Translations under genes and position numbers: made by a program
The notes under the pieces: generated by a model
The model's database searches: none
Told to the model about the DNA's origin: nothing
What the model saw: the letters and a program-made list of their open reading frames with translations, nothing else
Source: JAEUMY01 sp033764435
GTDB lineage: Bacteria > Pseudomonadota > Gammaproteobacteria > Burkholderiales > Usitatibacteraceae
NCBI GenBank assembly: GCA_033764435.1
Contig: JANRIX010000033.1
Location: forward strand, 186,001-250,000
DNA: 64,000 nucleotides
Reading direction: 5' to 3'
Shown: positions 34,992-44,002 of the stretch, piece after piece
How the letters are laid out: each line of letters begins with the position of its first letter
Position numbering within the stretch: the stretch's first letter is position 1

Positions 34992-35023
34992 GTGCACATT
35001 CGAATGTCCACCGTTGACTGTCC

Positions 35024-36925
35024 ATGATCCGCCTGACCAATCTCACCCTGATGCGCGCGGCCAAGGTGCTCCTGAAGGACGCCGGGGTCACGTTGTTCCC
35101 GGGCCACAAGGTCGGTCTGGTAGGCCCGAACGGCTGCGGCAAGTCGTCGCTCTTCGCCTTGCTGCTGGGCGAGCTCCTGCCCGAGGCCGGCACGGTCGAG
35201 CTGCCGCCCGGCTGGGTCATTGCCCATGTCGCCCAGGATGCGGAGGCCGCACCCACCTCGGCGCTCGAGCACGTGCTCGATGGCGACCGCGAACTGCGCG
35301 AGGTGGAACGGTTGCTGACCGAGGCGGAGGCGTCGGGCAACGGCGAACGCATCGCCGAACTGCACACCCGCATGGATCACATCGGTGGCTATCAGGCGCG
35401 CGTGCGCGCGGCGACGCTGCTCTCGGGACTGGGATTCAGCGAGGCCGACCAGCAACGCCCCGTGGCGCAGTTCTCCGGTGGCTGGCGCATGAGGCTGAAT
35501 CTCGCGCAGGCGCTCATGTGCCGTTCCGACCTGTTGCTGCTGGACGAACCGACGAACCACCTGGACCTTGACGCCGTGTTGTGGCTTGAGGACTGGCTTG
35601 CGGCCTACCCGGGCACGCTGCTCCTCATCACCCACGATCGAGACTTCCTTGATGCCGTGGTCAATCGCGTGGTGCATGTCGAGAACCAGAAACTGAACGA
35701 CTACACCGGCAACTACTCCACGTTCGAAACGACGCGCGCAGCGCAACTCGCGTTGCAGCAGTCGCAGTATGTGAAGCAGCAGCGCACCGTGGCGCACATG
35801 CGCGCGTACATCGACCGCTTCCGTTACAAGGCCAGCAAGGCGCGCCAGGCGCAGAGCCGGTTGAAGGCGCTGGAGCGCATGGAGCTCATCGCGGCGGCGC
35901 ATGTGGATTCGCCCTTCGAGTTCCGGTTCCGCGAACCCGAGACCAAGCCCAAGCAGCTCATCCAGCTGATCGAAGCGACCGTGGGCTACGCGGCCAAGCC
36001 GGTCGTGTCCGGCATCGAGTGGACGCTGTTCTACGGTGACCGCATCGGACTGCTCGGCCCCAATGGCGCGGGCAAGTCCACGCTGCTGAAGTCGCTGGTG
36101 GGCGATCTGCCACTCTTGCATGGAACGCGGCACACGGGCCAGGGCTTGAAGATCGGCTACTTTGCCCAGCATCAGGTGGAACAGCTTCGCCTGGACGAAT
36201 CTGCGCTGCAACAATTGCAGCGAATTTCCCCCGCGAATATTCGCGAACAGGAGCTGCGCGATTTTCTGGGCGGCTTCGATTTCCGTGGTGACCGCGTCAA
36301 CGAACCCATCGCGCCTTTCTCGGGCGGCGAAAAAGCGCGGCTGGCGTTGGCGCTGATCGTCTGGCAGCGGCCCAATCTGCTGCTGCTGGATGAGCCGACC
36401 AACCACCTTGACATCGAGATGCGCGAAGCGCTGGCCGAGGCGTTGCAGGATTTCGAGGGCACGCTCGTTGTCATCGCCCACGATCGCCACCTGCTCAAGG
36501 CCACCACCGACCAGTTGTGGCTGGTGGCGGACCACAAGCTCGCCGAATTCAACGGCGACCTCGACGACTACAAGGTGTGGGCGCGGGAGTATCACGCCAG
36601 GCAGCGTCGCCCTGTCGCGGAAGAAAGTGGCCCGGACCGCAAGGCCCAGAAACGCGCCGAGGCCGAGGCCCGCCAGAAAAACTATGCGGCGCGCAAACCC
36701 TTCGAGCAGAAGCTGGCCAAGCTGGAGAAGGAGCTGGACAAGCTCAATCTCGAAAAGGCGGAGCTGGATGCCTGGCTGGTTTCAGAGATCGCTTACACCG
36801 ACGAGAATCGCGAACTCCTGCAGGAGAAGATCAAGCGGCAGGGCGAGCTGAAGGTTGCCATCGAGGATGTGGAATGGCAGTGGTTCGAAGTTCAGCAGAA
36901 GCTGGAAGAGGCGACGGCTGCTTAG
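35024..36925 (+). CDS. ABC-F family ribosome-associated ATPase
   Basis: A 633-residue soluble protein with two ABC domains in tandem (Walker A GPNGCGKS near residue 36 and GPNGAGKS near 344; signatures FSGGWRMR and FSGGEKAR; Walker B LLLDEPTNHLD twice), the inter-domain helical linker (YVKQQRTVAHMRAYIDRFRYKA, split by family spacing) and a C-terminal coiled coil from about residue 555. This layout fits the YheS branch of ABC-F factors, which relieve stalled ribosomes. Its stop abuts that of metW. Confidence 0.92.
   Translation: MIRLTNLTLMRAAKVLLKDAGVTLFPGHKVGLVGPNGCGKSSLFALLLGELLPEAGTVELPPGWVIAHVAQDAEAAPTSALEHVLDGDRELREVERLLTEAEASGNGERIAELHTRMDHIGGYQARVRAATLLSGLGFSEADQQRPVAQFSGGWRMRLNLAQALMCRSDLLLLDEPTNHLDLDAVLWLEDWLAAYPGTLLLITHDRDFLDAVVNRVVHVENQKLNDYTGNYSTFETTRAAQLALQQSQYVKQQRTVAHMRAYIDRFRYKASKARQAQSRLKALERMELIAAAHVDSPFEFRFREPETKPKQLIQLIEATVGYAAKPVVSGIEWTLFYGDRIGLLGPNGAGKSTLLKSLVGDLPLLHGTRHTGQGLKIGYFAQHQVEQLRLDESALQQLQRISPANIREQELRDFLGGFDFRGDRVNEPIAPFSGGEKARLALALIVWQRPNLLLLDEPTNHLDIEMREALAEALQDFEGTLVVIAHDRHLLKATTDQLWLVADHKLAEFNGDLDDYKVWAREYHARQRRPVAEESGPDRKAQKRAEAEARQKNYAARKPFEQKLAKLEKELDKLNLEKAELDAWLVSEIAYTDENRELLQEKIKRQGELKVAIEDVEWQWFEVQQKLEEATAA
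36233..36244. repeat. Iterated palindrome, copy 17
   Basis: Perfect copy in the ABC-F gene, read as ANIR (PANIREQ); 14-bp symmetry. Confidence 0.95.
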
Positions 36926-37507
36926 TCAGCGTGTCAGACGATACATCGCCAGCGACCCGCGAATATTCGCAAGCGCTGTAACAGGCTTGTCCCCCGCCAA
37001 CACCTGCCGCGATATCACGCGATACCCCTTCTTCTCGCACAGCGCATCAAAGTCCGCGATGGTGAAGAGGTGCACATTGGGCGTGTCGTACCACTGGTAG
37101 GGCAGGTCGTCGGACACCGGCATGCGGCCCATCAGCAATTGCATGCGCACATGCCAGTAGCCGAAGTTGGGGAACGTGACGATGGCCTCGCGGCCGATGC
37201 GCAGCATCTCGTCCAGCACCAGTTCGGTATGGCGCATGGCCTGCAGCGTCTGGGACAGGATCACGCAATCGAACGACTGATCGTCGAAGTCGCGCAGCCC
37301 GCCTTCCAGGTCGCGCTGCAGCACGTTGACGCCATTGGCGATGCAGAGCGGAATCTTGTCGTCGTCGATCTCGATGCCGTAGCCGGTAGCTTGGCGCGTG
37401 TCCGCAAGCAGCTTGAACAGTGTGCCGTCGCCACAGCCCAGATCCAGCACGCGCGAGCCCGGCTGGATCCAGCCGGCGATGACGGAATAGTCGCGGCGGA
37501 GGCTCAT
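36926..37507 (-). CDS. metW: Methionine biosynthesis protein MetW
   Basis: A 193-residue SAM-methyltransferase-fold protein (VLDLGCGDGTL at about residues 20-30) that in proteobacteria always pairs with MetX. Partner studies in the family place it as a co-factor protein for MetX-type acyltransferases. Its start overlaps the metX stop by 4 bp (ATGA), so the two are translated together. Confidence 0.94.
   Translation of the reverse strand: MSLRRDYSVIAGWIQPGSRVLDLGCGDGTLFKLLADTRQATGYGIEIDDDKIPLCIANGVNVLQRDLEGGLRDFDDQSFDCVILSQTLQAMRHTELVLDEMLRIGREAIVTFPNFGYWHVRMQLLMGRMPVSDDLPYQWYDTPNVHLFTIADFDALCEKKGYRVISRQVLAGDKPVTALANIRGSLAMYRLTR
36959..36970. repeat. Iterated palindrome, copy 18
   Basis: Perfect copy near the metW 3' end, read as ANIR (LANIRGS). 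Confidence 0.95.
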
Positions 37508-38637
37508 GGGTAAGCCTTCTTCAGATAGGCGCGCACGGTTGCCAGGTAGCGCGGGTCTTCGAGCAGGAATGCGTCGTGGCCGTTCGGTGCGGCGATCTCG
37601 GCATAGCTCACGTCGCGGCGATTGTCGATGAGCGCCTTGACGATCTCGCGCGAGCGCTCGGGCGCGAAGCGCCAGTCGGTCGTGAACGAGACGACGAGGA
37701 ACTTCGCCGTCGCGGGTGAGAGCGCCTTGGCCAGACTGCCGCCATGTTCTGCTGCCGGGTCAAAGTAATCCAGCGCCTTGGTCACGCGCAGATAAGTGTT
37801 CGCGTCGTAGTACTCCGCGAACTTGTCCCCCTGGTAGCGCAAGTAAGACTCGATCTGGAATTCCGGCGCGAAGGAAAACTTGAGACCCTCTCGCAACTGA
37901 CGGCCAAACTTCTCCGCCATCTGCTCGTCGGAGATGTAGGTGATGTGGCCGATCATGCGCGCCACGCGCAAGCCCAGCCGTGGCTTCTCGCCCTTCTCGC
38001 TGAAGTGGCCGTCAGAAAACTGCGGGTCGGACAGGATGGCCTGGCGCGCCACTTCGTTGAAGGCGATGTTTTGTGCGGAGAGGTTGGGGGCGGCGGCGAT
38101 GACCAGCGCATGCGCCACGCGTGATGGGTAGCGGATGGACCAGCAAAGCGCCTGCATGCCGCCCAGACTGCCGCCCATCACGGCGCAGAACTTCGCGATG
38201 CCGAGACGATCCGCCAGCCGCGCCTGCGCGTCCACCCAGTCTTCCACCGTCACCAGCGGAAAGTCCGCACCCCAGGCTTTGCCGGTCGCGGGGTTGATGG
38301 AGAGCGGGCCGCTGGAGCCGAAGCATGAACCGAGGTTATTCACGCCGACGACGAAGAAACGGTTGGTGTCCACCGGCTTGCCGGGACCGACCATGTTGTC
38401 CCACCAGCCCACATTGTCGGGATCGTCGGCATAGGTGCCGGCCACGTGGTGCGACGCATTCAGCGCGTGGCAGATGAGGATGGCGTTCGAGCGATCGGCA
38501 TTGAGCGTGCCGTAGGTTTCGTAGACCAGCTCGTAGTCCGCCAGAAACGCGCCCGAGCGCAAGGCCAGCGGCTCGCTGAAGCGCGCGGTCTGCGGGGCGA
38601 CGATGCCGACGGATGGGGAATGCGAATATTCGCTCAT
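37504..38637 (-). CDS. metX: Homoserine O-acyltransferase MetX (probably succinyl)
   Basis: An alpha/beta-hydrolase-fold enzyme of 377 residues that acylates homoserine in methionine synthesis. The nucleophile Ser lies in GGSLGGMQ, the Asp in FTTDWRFAPERS and the His in NGHDAFLLE. Presence of MetW suggests the succinyl-CoA-using type, which is inference. Codons 2-6 contain the palindrome (MSEYSH). Expression is set by the SAM-II riboswitch and attenuator upstream. Confidence 0.94.
   Translation of the reverse strand: MSEYSHSPSVGIVAPQTARFSEPLALRSGAFLADYELVYETYGTLNADRSNAILICHALNASHHVAGTYADDPDNVGWWDNMVGPGKPVDTNRFFVVGVNNLGSCFGSSGPLSINPATGKAWGADFPLVTVEDWVDAQARLADRLGIAKFCAVMGGSLGGMQALCWSIRYPSRVAHALVIAAAPNLSAQNIAFNEVARQAILSDPQFSDGHFSEKGEKPRLGLRVARMIGHITYISDEQMAEKFGRQLREGLKFSFAPEFQIESYLRYQGDKFAEYYDANTYLRVTKALDYFDPAAEHGGSLAKALSPATAKFLVVSFTTDWRFAPERSREIVKALIDNRRDVSYAEIAAPNGHDAFLLEDPRYLATVRAYLKKAYP
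38622..38633. repeat. Iterated palindrome, copy 19
   Basis: Perfect copy just inside the metX start, read as EYS. Confidence 0.95.
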
Positions 38638-38648
38638 GCAAGAGTGCC

Positions 38649-38687
38649 AAACAAAAAGCCCGATCAGCTTGGCGCTAATCGGGCTTC
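38649..38687 (-). terminator. metX: Intrinsic terminator in the metX leader
   Basis: Arms AAGCCCGAT / ATCGGGCTT, with an inner AGC/GCT pair in the loop, followed by TTTTTGTTT. It stands between the aptamer and the metX start, so it is a leader attenuator. Confidence 0.85.
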
Positions 38688-38759
38688 GAAATTCGTCGCA
38701 GCCGCTTTAGCCGTATTTGTTTGGCAGGGTTGAGTCTGCCGGCGCCCGCAAGCTGATCG
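38661..38759 (-). promoter_or_regulatory. Antiterminator pairing in the metX leader
   Basis: The aptamer segment CGATCAGCTT (plus 38750-38759) is perfectly complementary over 10 bp to AAGCTGATCG in the terminator (plus 38661-38670). Pairing them breaks both aptamer and terminator; SAM-bound aptamer frees the terminator. Confidence 0.65.
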
Positions 38760-38774
38760 TCAAATCGGCGCCAG
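38701..38774 (-). promoter_or_regulatory. SAM-II riboswitch aptamer controlling metX-metW
   Basis: In order on the minus strand: GGCGCC and GATTTG (38761-38772), the conserved GCTTGC, the closing GGCGCC (38741-38746), an extra small hairpin GGCAG/CTGCC, then CAAAT (38715-38719) and GGCTAAAG (38705-38712). ATTTG can pair with CAAAT to form the pseudoknot, as in known SAM-II RNAs, and the AAAG after GCT is conserved. SAM binding should lower metX expression. The extra hairpin between the closing helix and the pseudoknot strand is not in the minimal SAM-II fold. Confidence 0.85.
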
Positions 38775-38779
38775 AGCGA

Positions 38780-38808
38780 AAATTACGCGACGGCGGAAGG
38801 GCTGTCAA
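38780..38808 (-). promoter_or_regulatory. Sigma-70 promoter of metX-metW
   Basis: TTGACA (38803-38808), 17-bp spacer, TAATTT (38780-38785). Transcription would begin within about 10 bases, right at the first riboswitch helix. The -35 box overlaps the stop codon of the preceding gene. Confidence 0.88.
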
Positions 38809-39185
38809 ACCGTCGGGGTGCCGGTGGCGGACTGGCGGATGCGATCCTCGATGAACGCGGCCACGTCTTGCGGCAGCTGCGGGGCGATGTCGAGGAACTG
38901 ACGCAGGACGAGATTGGCCGGGAATGCGCCGTTGGCACGCAGGATCGCGCTCATGGCCCGCCCGGGCTTGGTTTCGTCGATGTCCACGCTTTCGTGGTGA
39001 AAGCCCGCCTTCGCATCCCAGCGAATGATGTGTTCATCGCTGCCGCGTCCATAGCAGAGGTGGAGGCTGGTGAAGCGGTTGTCGGCCGTCTGCCAGGTGA
39101 AGATGTCGAATGCATCGCCACGAAACCAGCGTTTGCGGCCCTTGCCGCTTTCCGGCTCCTGCTTGACGGTGCGAATTTCCTGCAT
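38805..39185 (-). CDS. Hypothetical protein, 126 aa
   Basis: A soluble protein with many aromatic and His residues (RWFRGDAFDIFTWQTADN, SLHLCYGRGSDEHIIRW) and a helical C-terminus. No known motif or signal peptide. It follows ptsI with 4 bp between stop and start, so it is the last gene of the EIIA-HPr-EI operon. A role in that phosphorelay is possible but not shown. Confidence 0.7.
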   Translation of the reverse strand: MQEIRTVKQEPESGKGRKRWFRGDAFDIFTWQTADNRFTSLHLCYGRGSDEHIIRWDAKAGFHHESVDIDETKPGRAMSAILRANGAFPANLVLRQFLDIAPQLPQDVAAFIEDRIRQSATGTPTV

Positions 39186-39189
39186 GGCC

Positions 39190-40923
39190 TCAGCCGTTCA
39201 GCTTGTCCAGCAGCATGAACAGGCGTTCCGGGGAATCGGCCTTGAGCACCTTCGCTGAAATGTTCTCGGCCTCGCTCAGACTCGACATCAGCACGCGCTG
39301 CTTCACCGTGAGCAAGTTGGCCGGATGCATCGAGAAGCTGCGCAACCCGAAGCCAAGCAGAAGACGGGTCTTGTCCAGATCGCCGGCCATCTCGCCGCAG
39401 ATGGTGACCGGTTTGCTCGCCGCGTTGGCCTGGCGAATGGTGTTGGACACGAGATAAAGCACCGCCGGATGCAGCGGGTCGTAGAGGTGGGCCACGGCAT
39501 CGTCGGAACGGTCGATGGCGAGCGTGTACTGGATCAGGTCATTGGTGCCAATCGAGATGAAGTCGAGCTTGGGCAGCAGCATCGGCAGGGTGAGTGCCGC
39601 GGCCGGTATCTCGATCATCCCGCCGATCTTGATGCCCTCGTCGAACTTCTTGCCTTCCTCCTTCAATTGTTCCTTGGCGTAGGCAATCGCGGTGAGCGCC
39701 TGATTCAGCTCATCCAGCGAGGAGAGCATGGGGATCAGCAATTGAATCTTGCCGTGCTTCGATGCCCGGAGAATTGCGCGCAGCTGCGTGTTGAAGAGCT
39801 GGGGCTCGGCCAGGCAATAGCGGATGGCGCGCAGGCCCAGCGCGGGATTGGGCATGACCTCCTGGTCCTTGTCGCCCTCCAGCGCCTTGTCGGCGCCGAT
39901 ATCCAAGGTGCGGATGGTCACCGGCAGGCCCTTCAATCCTTCAGCCACGGCGCGATAGGCCTCGTACTGCTCGTCCTCGCCCGGCAGGTCGCGGCGGTTC
40001 AGGAACAGGAATTCGCTGCGGAAGAGCCCCACGCCATTGGCGCCGCAGCTTTTCACCTGATCGATGTCGCCCGGCAGCTCGATGTTGGCAAGAAGCTCGA
40101 CATCGGTGCCGTCGAGGGTGCGGGTCGGTGCGGTCTTGATCCGCTTCAGCTTCTGCCGCTCGATGGCGTACTGATTCTGCTTGAGCTTGTATTCCGCGAG
40201 GATGGTCGGCGACGGATCGACGATGACCACACCCTGCGTGCCATCGACGATGATGAGTTCGTCTTCGTGAATCAACTCGCGCGCATGGTGCAGCGCGAGG
40301 ATGGACGGGATGCCGAGACTGCGCGCCAGAATGGCCGTGTGCGATGTCGCGCCGCCCAGATCGGTGATGAAGGCGGAGATCTGGTGTTCCTTGAACACGA
40401 TCACGTCGGCGGGCGAGAGGTCGTAGGCCACGAGGATGGTGTCCTCGGCGCGGGTCTGCAGCTTGTCCGGCACCACATAGCCCTGGCCGGACAGCGCGCT
40501 CAGGATGCGCTCGACCACCTGGCGCACATCGCTTTTGCGTTCGCGCAGGTATTCATCCTGCACATGCTCGAACTCGGCCAGCATGGCGTCGAGTTCCACC
40601 TTCAGCGCCCACTCGGCGTTGCAGGCCTGTTCGCGGATGAGGTCACGCGGGGCGTCCGAGATCATCGGGTCGTCGAGGATCATGCGGTGCATGCCGACGA
40701 ATGCGGCCAGCTCGGCCGGCGCGTCATCCTTGACCGACCTTTCCAGCGTGTCCAGCTCCTCGCGCACCTGCTTCACCGCGCGGTCGAAGCGCTTCACTTC
40801 ACGCGCGATGAATTCCTTCGGGATCTCGAAGTGATCGACCTCCAGCGACCCGCCGGTCATCAGGTGGGCGTGCCCGATGGCGATGCCGTCGGATACGCCG
40901 ATGCCGTGGATGATGAAGGCCAT
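39190..40923 (-). CDS. ptsI: PTS enzyme I
   Basis: A 577-residue PEP-protein phosphotransferase that moves phosphate from PEP to HPr. The phospho-acceptor is His195 in GGATSHTAILARSLG; the C-terminal PEP site has FRSEFLF, GADKALEGD, MIEIPAAAL, GTNDLIQYTLA and the catalytic Cys in VTICGEMAG. No sugar permease is nearby, so the chain is probably regulatory. Confidence 0.96.
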   Translation of the reverse strand: MAFIIHGIGVSDGIAIGHAHLMTGGSLEVDHFEIPKEFIAREVKRFDRAVKQVREELDTLERSVKDDAPAELAAFVGMHRMILDDPMISDAPRDLIREQACNAEWALKVELDAMLAEFEHVQDEYLRERKSDVRQVVERILSALSGQGYVVPDKLQTRAEDTILVAYDLSPADVIVFKEHQISAFITDLGGATSHTAILARSLGIPSILALHHARELIHEDELIIVDGTQGVVIVDPSPTILAEYKLKQNQYAIERQKLKRIKTAPTRTLDGTDVELLANIELPGDIDQVKSCGANGVGLFRSEFLFLNRRDLPGEDEQYEAYRAVAEGLKGLPVTIRTLDIGADKALEGDKDQEVMPNPALGLRAIRYCLAEPQLFNTQLRAILRASKHGKIQLLIPMLSSLDELNQALTAIAYAKEQLKEEGKKFDEGIKIGGMIEIPAAALTLPMLLPKLDFISIGTNDLIQYTLAIDRSDDAVAHLYDPLHPAVLYLVSNTIRQANAASKPVTICGEMAGDLDKTRLLLGFGLRSFSMHPANLLTVKQRVLMSSLSEAENISAKVLKADSPERLFMLLDKLNG

Positions 40924-40933
40924 CTGCGCGCCC

Positions 40934-41203
40934 CTATTCGCCTTCGCCGAATTTGTCGGCGATCAGGGCCTCCAGGGCAGCGAGTGCCTCGGCCTCATCC
41001 GCGCCGTTGGTTTCGATCTCGATCACGGCACCCTTGCCCGCCGCCAGCATCATGACGCCCATGATCGATTTCGCATTGACCCGGCGGCCGTTGCGCGACA
41101 CCCACACCTCGCTGGAAAACTGGTTGGCCGTCTGGGTGAGCTTGGCCGACGCGCGGGCATGGAGGCCCAGCTTGTTGATGATTTCGATGGTTTTCTTGGT
41201 CAT
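40934..41203 (-). CDS. ptsH: Phosphocarrier protein HPr
   Basis: An 89-residue protein with His15 in KLGLHARAS and Ser46 in NAKSIMGVM. Both sites are intact, so it could serve PTS transfer and, if an HPr kinase exists elsewhere, be Ser-phosphorylated. Confidence 0.96.
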   Translation of the reverse strand: MTKKTIEIINKLGLHARASAKLTQTANQFSSEVWVSRNGRRVNAKSIMGVMMLAAGKGAVIEIETNGADEAEALAALEALIADKFGEGE

Positions 41204-41207
41204 GGCG

Positions 41208-41612
41208 TCACGGTGAACAGCGATCCACTGGCATGGGCATCACCCCTTCGGTGCCGCCTGACAGTGATTTCTGAATGAGTTCGGGCAGGGTGAGCTTTTC
41301 CCGATACGACAGTGCCCGGATGAGCATGGGCAGGTTTACCCCGGCCACCCCTTCCACGCGCCCCGTCTCAAGAAGCTTGCAGGCGATGTTGGATGGTGTC
41401 GCGCCGAAGATGTCGGTCAGCACCAGCACGCCCTTGCCGGTATCGAGGAAGCGGATGAGGTCGCGCGCCTGGGGCAGGATGGCTTCGGGGTCGTCATGCA
41501 CGGTGACGCCCAATTGGCGCAGGTACAGCGGGCGCTTGCCCATGACGTGGCTCGCGCAGTGGATGAGGCTTTCGCCGAGCGTGCCGTGGGAAACGATGAG
41601 GATGCCGATCAT
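41208..41612 (-). CDS. PTS mannose-type EIIA component
   Basis: A 134-residue EIIA-Man/fructose-superfamily domain with the phospho-His9 in ILIVSHGTLGE and DIFGATPSN downstream. It is unfused to EIIB and no EIIC/EIID is present. In betaproteobacteria this EIIA-HPr-EI set acts in regulation. A degenerate palindrome touches its start codon. Confidence 0.92.
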   Translation of the reverse strand: MIGILIVSHGTLGESLIHCASHVMGKRPLYLRQLGVTVHDDPEAILPQARDLIRFLDTGKGVLVLTDIFGATPSNIACKLLETGRVEGVAGVNLPMLIRALSYREKLTLPELIQKSLSGGTEGVMPMPVDRCSP

Positions 41613-41613
41613 T

Positions 41614-41625
41614 GCGAATATTCGT
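41614..41625. repeat. Degenerate iterated palindrome (last base T)
   Basis: GCGAATATTCGT directly upstream of the EIIA start codon. Confidence 0.7.
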
Positions 41626-41682
41626 AGGGCATGACACCCTATTCTAGCCCGGGCCGCAGGTCGACCCCGGATGCTGCCTGCT

Positions 41683-43008
41683 TCAGCCGTTGGCGGCGAG
41701 TGCGGCCGGTGGCAGACGCCGCCCCGCGGGAAAGACCACCGAAAAGGTGCTGCCTTGGCCGGGCGTGCTCTCGATGTCCAGCCGCGCCTGGTGACGGTTG
41801 ATCACGTGTTTCACGATCGCCAGTCCGAGACCCGTGCCCCCCGTGGCGCGCGAGCGGCCCCGGTCGACGCGGTAGAAGCGCTCGGTCAGGCGCGGGATGT
41901 GCTCTGCCGGGATGCCTTCGCCGGAATCCGTGACCCGGAACACCGGCTCCTCCCCGGCCAGCGCCCAGGCGATCTCGATCTGACCGCCTGCAGGCGTGTA
42001 GCGGATGGCATTGGTGATCAGATTGGTGAGCGCACTGCGCAATTCGTCGCGGTTGCCGGTGAGCCAGGCCTCCCCGGTCTGCGCGGCAATGCGGTGCTTG
42101 CCGGCCGAGAGCTGCTCCGCCTCCAGCGTCAACGCCGCAACCAGTTCGGGCATGTTGATCGCCTGCTCGACCAGCGGGTTGCGGCTGTCCTCCAGCCGGG
42201 ACAGGGTCAGCAGGTCATCGACCAGATGCTGCATGCGGAACGCCTGCGACTCCATGTGTCCCAGCGCCTTGTTCATCACCGGATTGGCACCATCGTTCGC
42301 ACGAACCAGGGTTTCCACAAACCCGGCCAGCACGGTGAGCGGTGTGCGCAGTTCATGCGACACGTTGGCGATGAAGTCGCGGCGCATCGTGTCCAGCTTC
42401 TCCAGCTGGGTCACATCCCGGGCCAGCACCAGTTTCTGCTCCACGCCGAACGGCACGATGATGACCGACAGGCTCTGGTCCGGGGCGCCATGACCTTTCA
42501 GGCTGAACGGCTCGCGATAGTTCTGCGCATTCAGGGCTTCCACGAATGCCGGCTGGCGCACGATGTTGGCGATGAGGCCACCGCGATCCTTGGCCATGTT
42601 GATCGACAGGTCGCGGGCGCCGGATGCGTTGCACCAGATGATGCGATTGTCCGCGTCCAGCATCACCGCGCCGTCGGGCACGGCTTCCGCCGCCTGCTGG
42701 AAGCGGGCGAGCGCATCGGTGAGCTGCTTTTGCGCCTGCCGCTCCTGGCGCATCAAGCGATAGAGCCGCGACAGCACATCGCCCCAGAGTCCGCTGCCGT
42801 CCGGCACGGCGGTCTCCGGCGCCTCCAGCCAGCGCAGCAGTTGCCCGAGTTTCACCGCGTAGTAGACGAAGGCGGCGCCCAGGACAAGCGCGATGGCGGC
42901 CCAGGCACCGGCGGCACCCCAGATGAGCCACGCTGTGACGGCGAACGGCAGCGCCGCGACCAGCAGCCGCGTCGTCACGGTGAGCAGCGCGGCGCGCAGG
43001 GGACTCAT
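41683..43008 (-). CDS. phoR: Phosphate-regulon sensor kinase PhoR
   Basis: A 441-residue kinase: two N-terminal hydrophobic segments (residues about 10-30 and 35-52), a PAS domain (residues ~100-200, PDGAVMLDADNRIIWCN), HisKA with His218 in FIANVSHELRTPL, and HATPase with NLITNAIRYTPAGG, DSGEGI and GGTGLGLAIVK. It senses phosphate supply through the Pst-PhoU system, which is not in the window. It lies 148 bp after phoB. Confidence 0.94.
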   Translation of the reverse strand: MSPLRAALLTVTTRLLVAALPFAVTAWLIWGAAGAWAAIALVLGAAFVYYAVKLGQLLRWLEAPETAVPDGSGLWGDVLSRLYRLMRQERQAQKQLTDALARFQQAAEAVPDGAVMLDADNRIIWCNASGARDLSINMAKDRGGLIANIVRQPAFVEALNAQNYREPFSLKGHGAPDQSLSVIIVPFGVEQKLVLARDVTQLEKLDTMRRDFIANVSHELRTPLTVLAGFVETLVRANDGANPVMNKALGHMESQAFRMQHLVDDLLTLSRLEDSRNPLVEQAINMPELVAALTLEAEQLSAGKHRIAAQTGEAWLTGNRDELRSALTNLITNAIRYTPAGGQIEIAWALAGEEPVFRVTDSGEGIPAEHIPRLTERFYRVDRGRSRATGGTGLGLAIVKHVINRHQARLDIESTPGQGSTFSVVFPAGRRLPPAALAANG

Positions 43009-43098
43009 GGTTGAAGGCGGGGCAAGCGCATGAGCCGAATTATGGCACCGGCCTGCGGCAATGGATGATGCCTTGCGGCAGGGGGGTGCATTTGCCTT

Positions 43099-43110
43099 GC
43101 GAATATTCGC
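43099..43110. repeat. Iterated palindrome, copy 20
   Basis: Perfect copy in the phoB-phoR spacer; 14-bp symmetry. Confidence 0.95.
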
Positions 43111-43156
43111 AGGCCGGGAGGTCTCTCACCGATCCCAAGCCCCGAAATCCGGGCCG

Positions 43157-43843
43157 CTAGTCCTTGGCGAAGCGATACCCGCTGCCGCGCACGGTCTGCA
43201 CCAGCTTATCGTGGCCGGAAGGCTCCAGCGCCGAGCGCAGGCGGCGAATGTGCACGTCGACCGTGCGCTCCTCGATGAACACGTGATCGCCCCACACGAA
43301 ATCCAGCAACTGGGTGCGGGTGTAGACGCGTTCCAGGTGGGTGAGGAAGAAGTGCAGCAGGCGGAACTCGGTCGGTCCCATCTGCAACGCCTTGCCGTGG
43401 CCGGTGATGCGATGCGTGCCGGGGTCAAGCCGCAAGCCGTGGTATTCGATCGGGTCAGCCGTCATTTCCGGCGCGCGGCGGCGCAGCACGGCCTTGATGC
43501 GGGCTTCCAGCTCGCGCACGGAGAAGGGTTTGGTGATGTAGTCGTCCGCGCCAGTCTCCAGTCCACGGAGCTTGTCCTCCTCCTCGCCCCGCGCGGTGAG
43601 CATGATGATGGGGAGTTCCTTGGTGCGGGTCTCGTTGCGGAGCTTCCGGGCGAGGTCCACGCCCGATGCGCCGGGCAGCATCCAGTCCAGCAGGGCGAGA
43701 TCGGGCAGCTCGTTCTGGATCAGGCTGGTCGCCTGCTCGGCACTTTCTGCCCCGATGACACGGTAGCCCGCCATTTCCAGATTCAGCGAAATCAATTCGT
43801 GGATGGCGGGTTCGTCTTCTACCACCAGTATTTTTGGGGCCAT
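43157..43843 (-). CDS. phoB: Phosphate-regulon response regulator PhoB
   Basis: A 228-residue OmpR/PhoB-type regulator: receiver with VVEDEP, Asp53 in LLDWMLPG, Thr in MLTARG and Lys in ITKPFS, then the winged helix with TEFRLLHFFLTHLERVYTR and VDVHIRRLR. I chose the ATG at 43843 (MAPKILVVEDEP); a GTG 21 bp upstream is possible. Confidence 0.95.
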   Translation of the reverse strand: MAPKILVVEDEPAIHELISLNLEMAGYRVIGAESAEQATSLIQNELPDLALLDWMLPGASGVDLARKLRNETRTKELPIIMLTARGEEEDKLRGLETGADDYITKPFSVRELEARIKAVLRRRAPEMTADPIEYHGLRLDPGTHRITGHGKALQMGPTEFRLLHFFLTHLERVYTRTQLLDFVWGDHVFIEERTVDVHIRRLRSALEPSGHDKLVQTVRGSGYRFAKD

Positions 43844-44002
43844 CTTGGCGCTTTCTGTGGTCACTTTGTCAGCCCGTGAAGGTTACATTTCACTGATGAC
43901 ACTTTTGTTACGCGCTGTCAAATTCATGCCGCCCCGGTGAGCCGGTCGGACATGGGGGATAATTGCGTCAGCAGTCCCACCGTCGCCGAACCACCCATCC
44001 GC

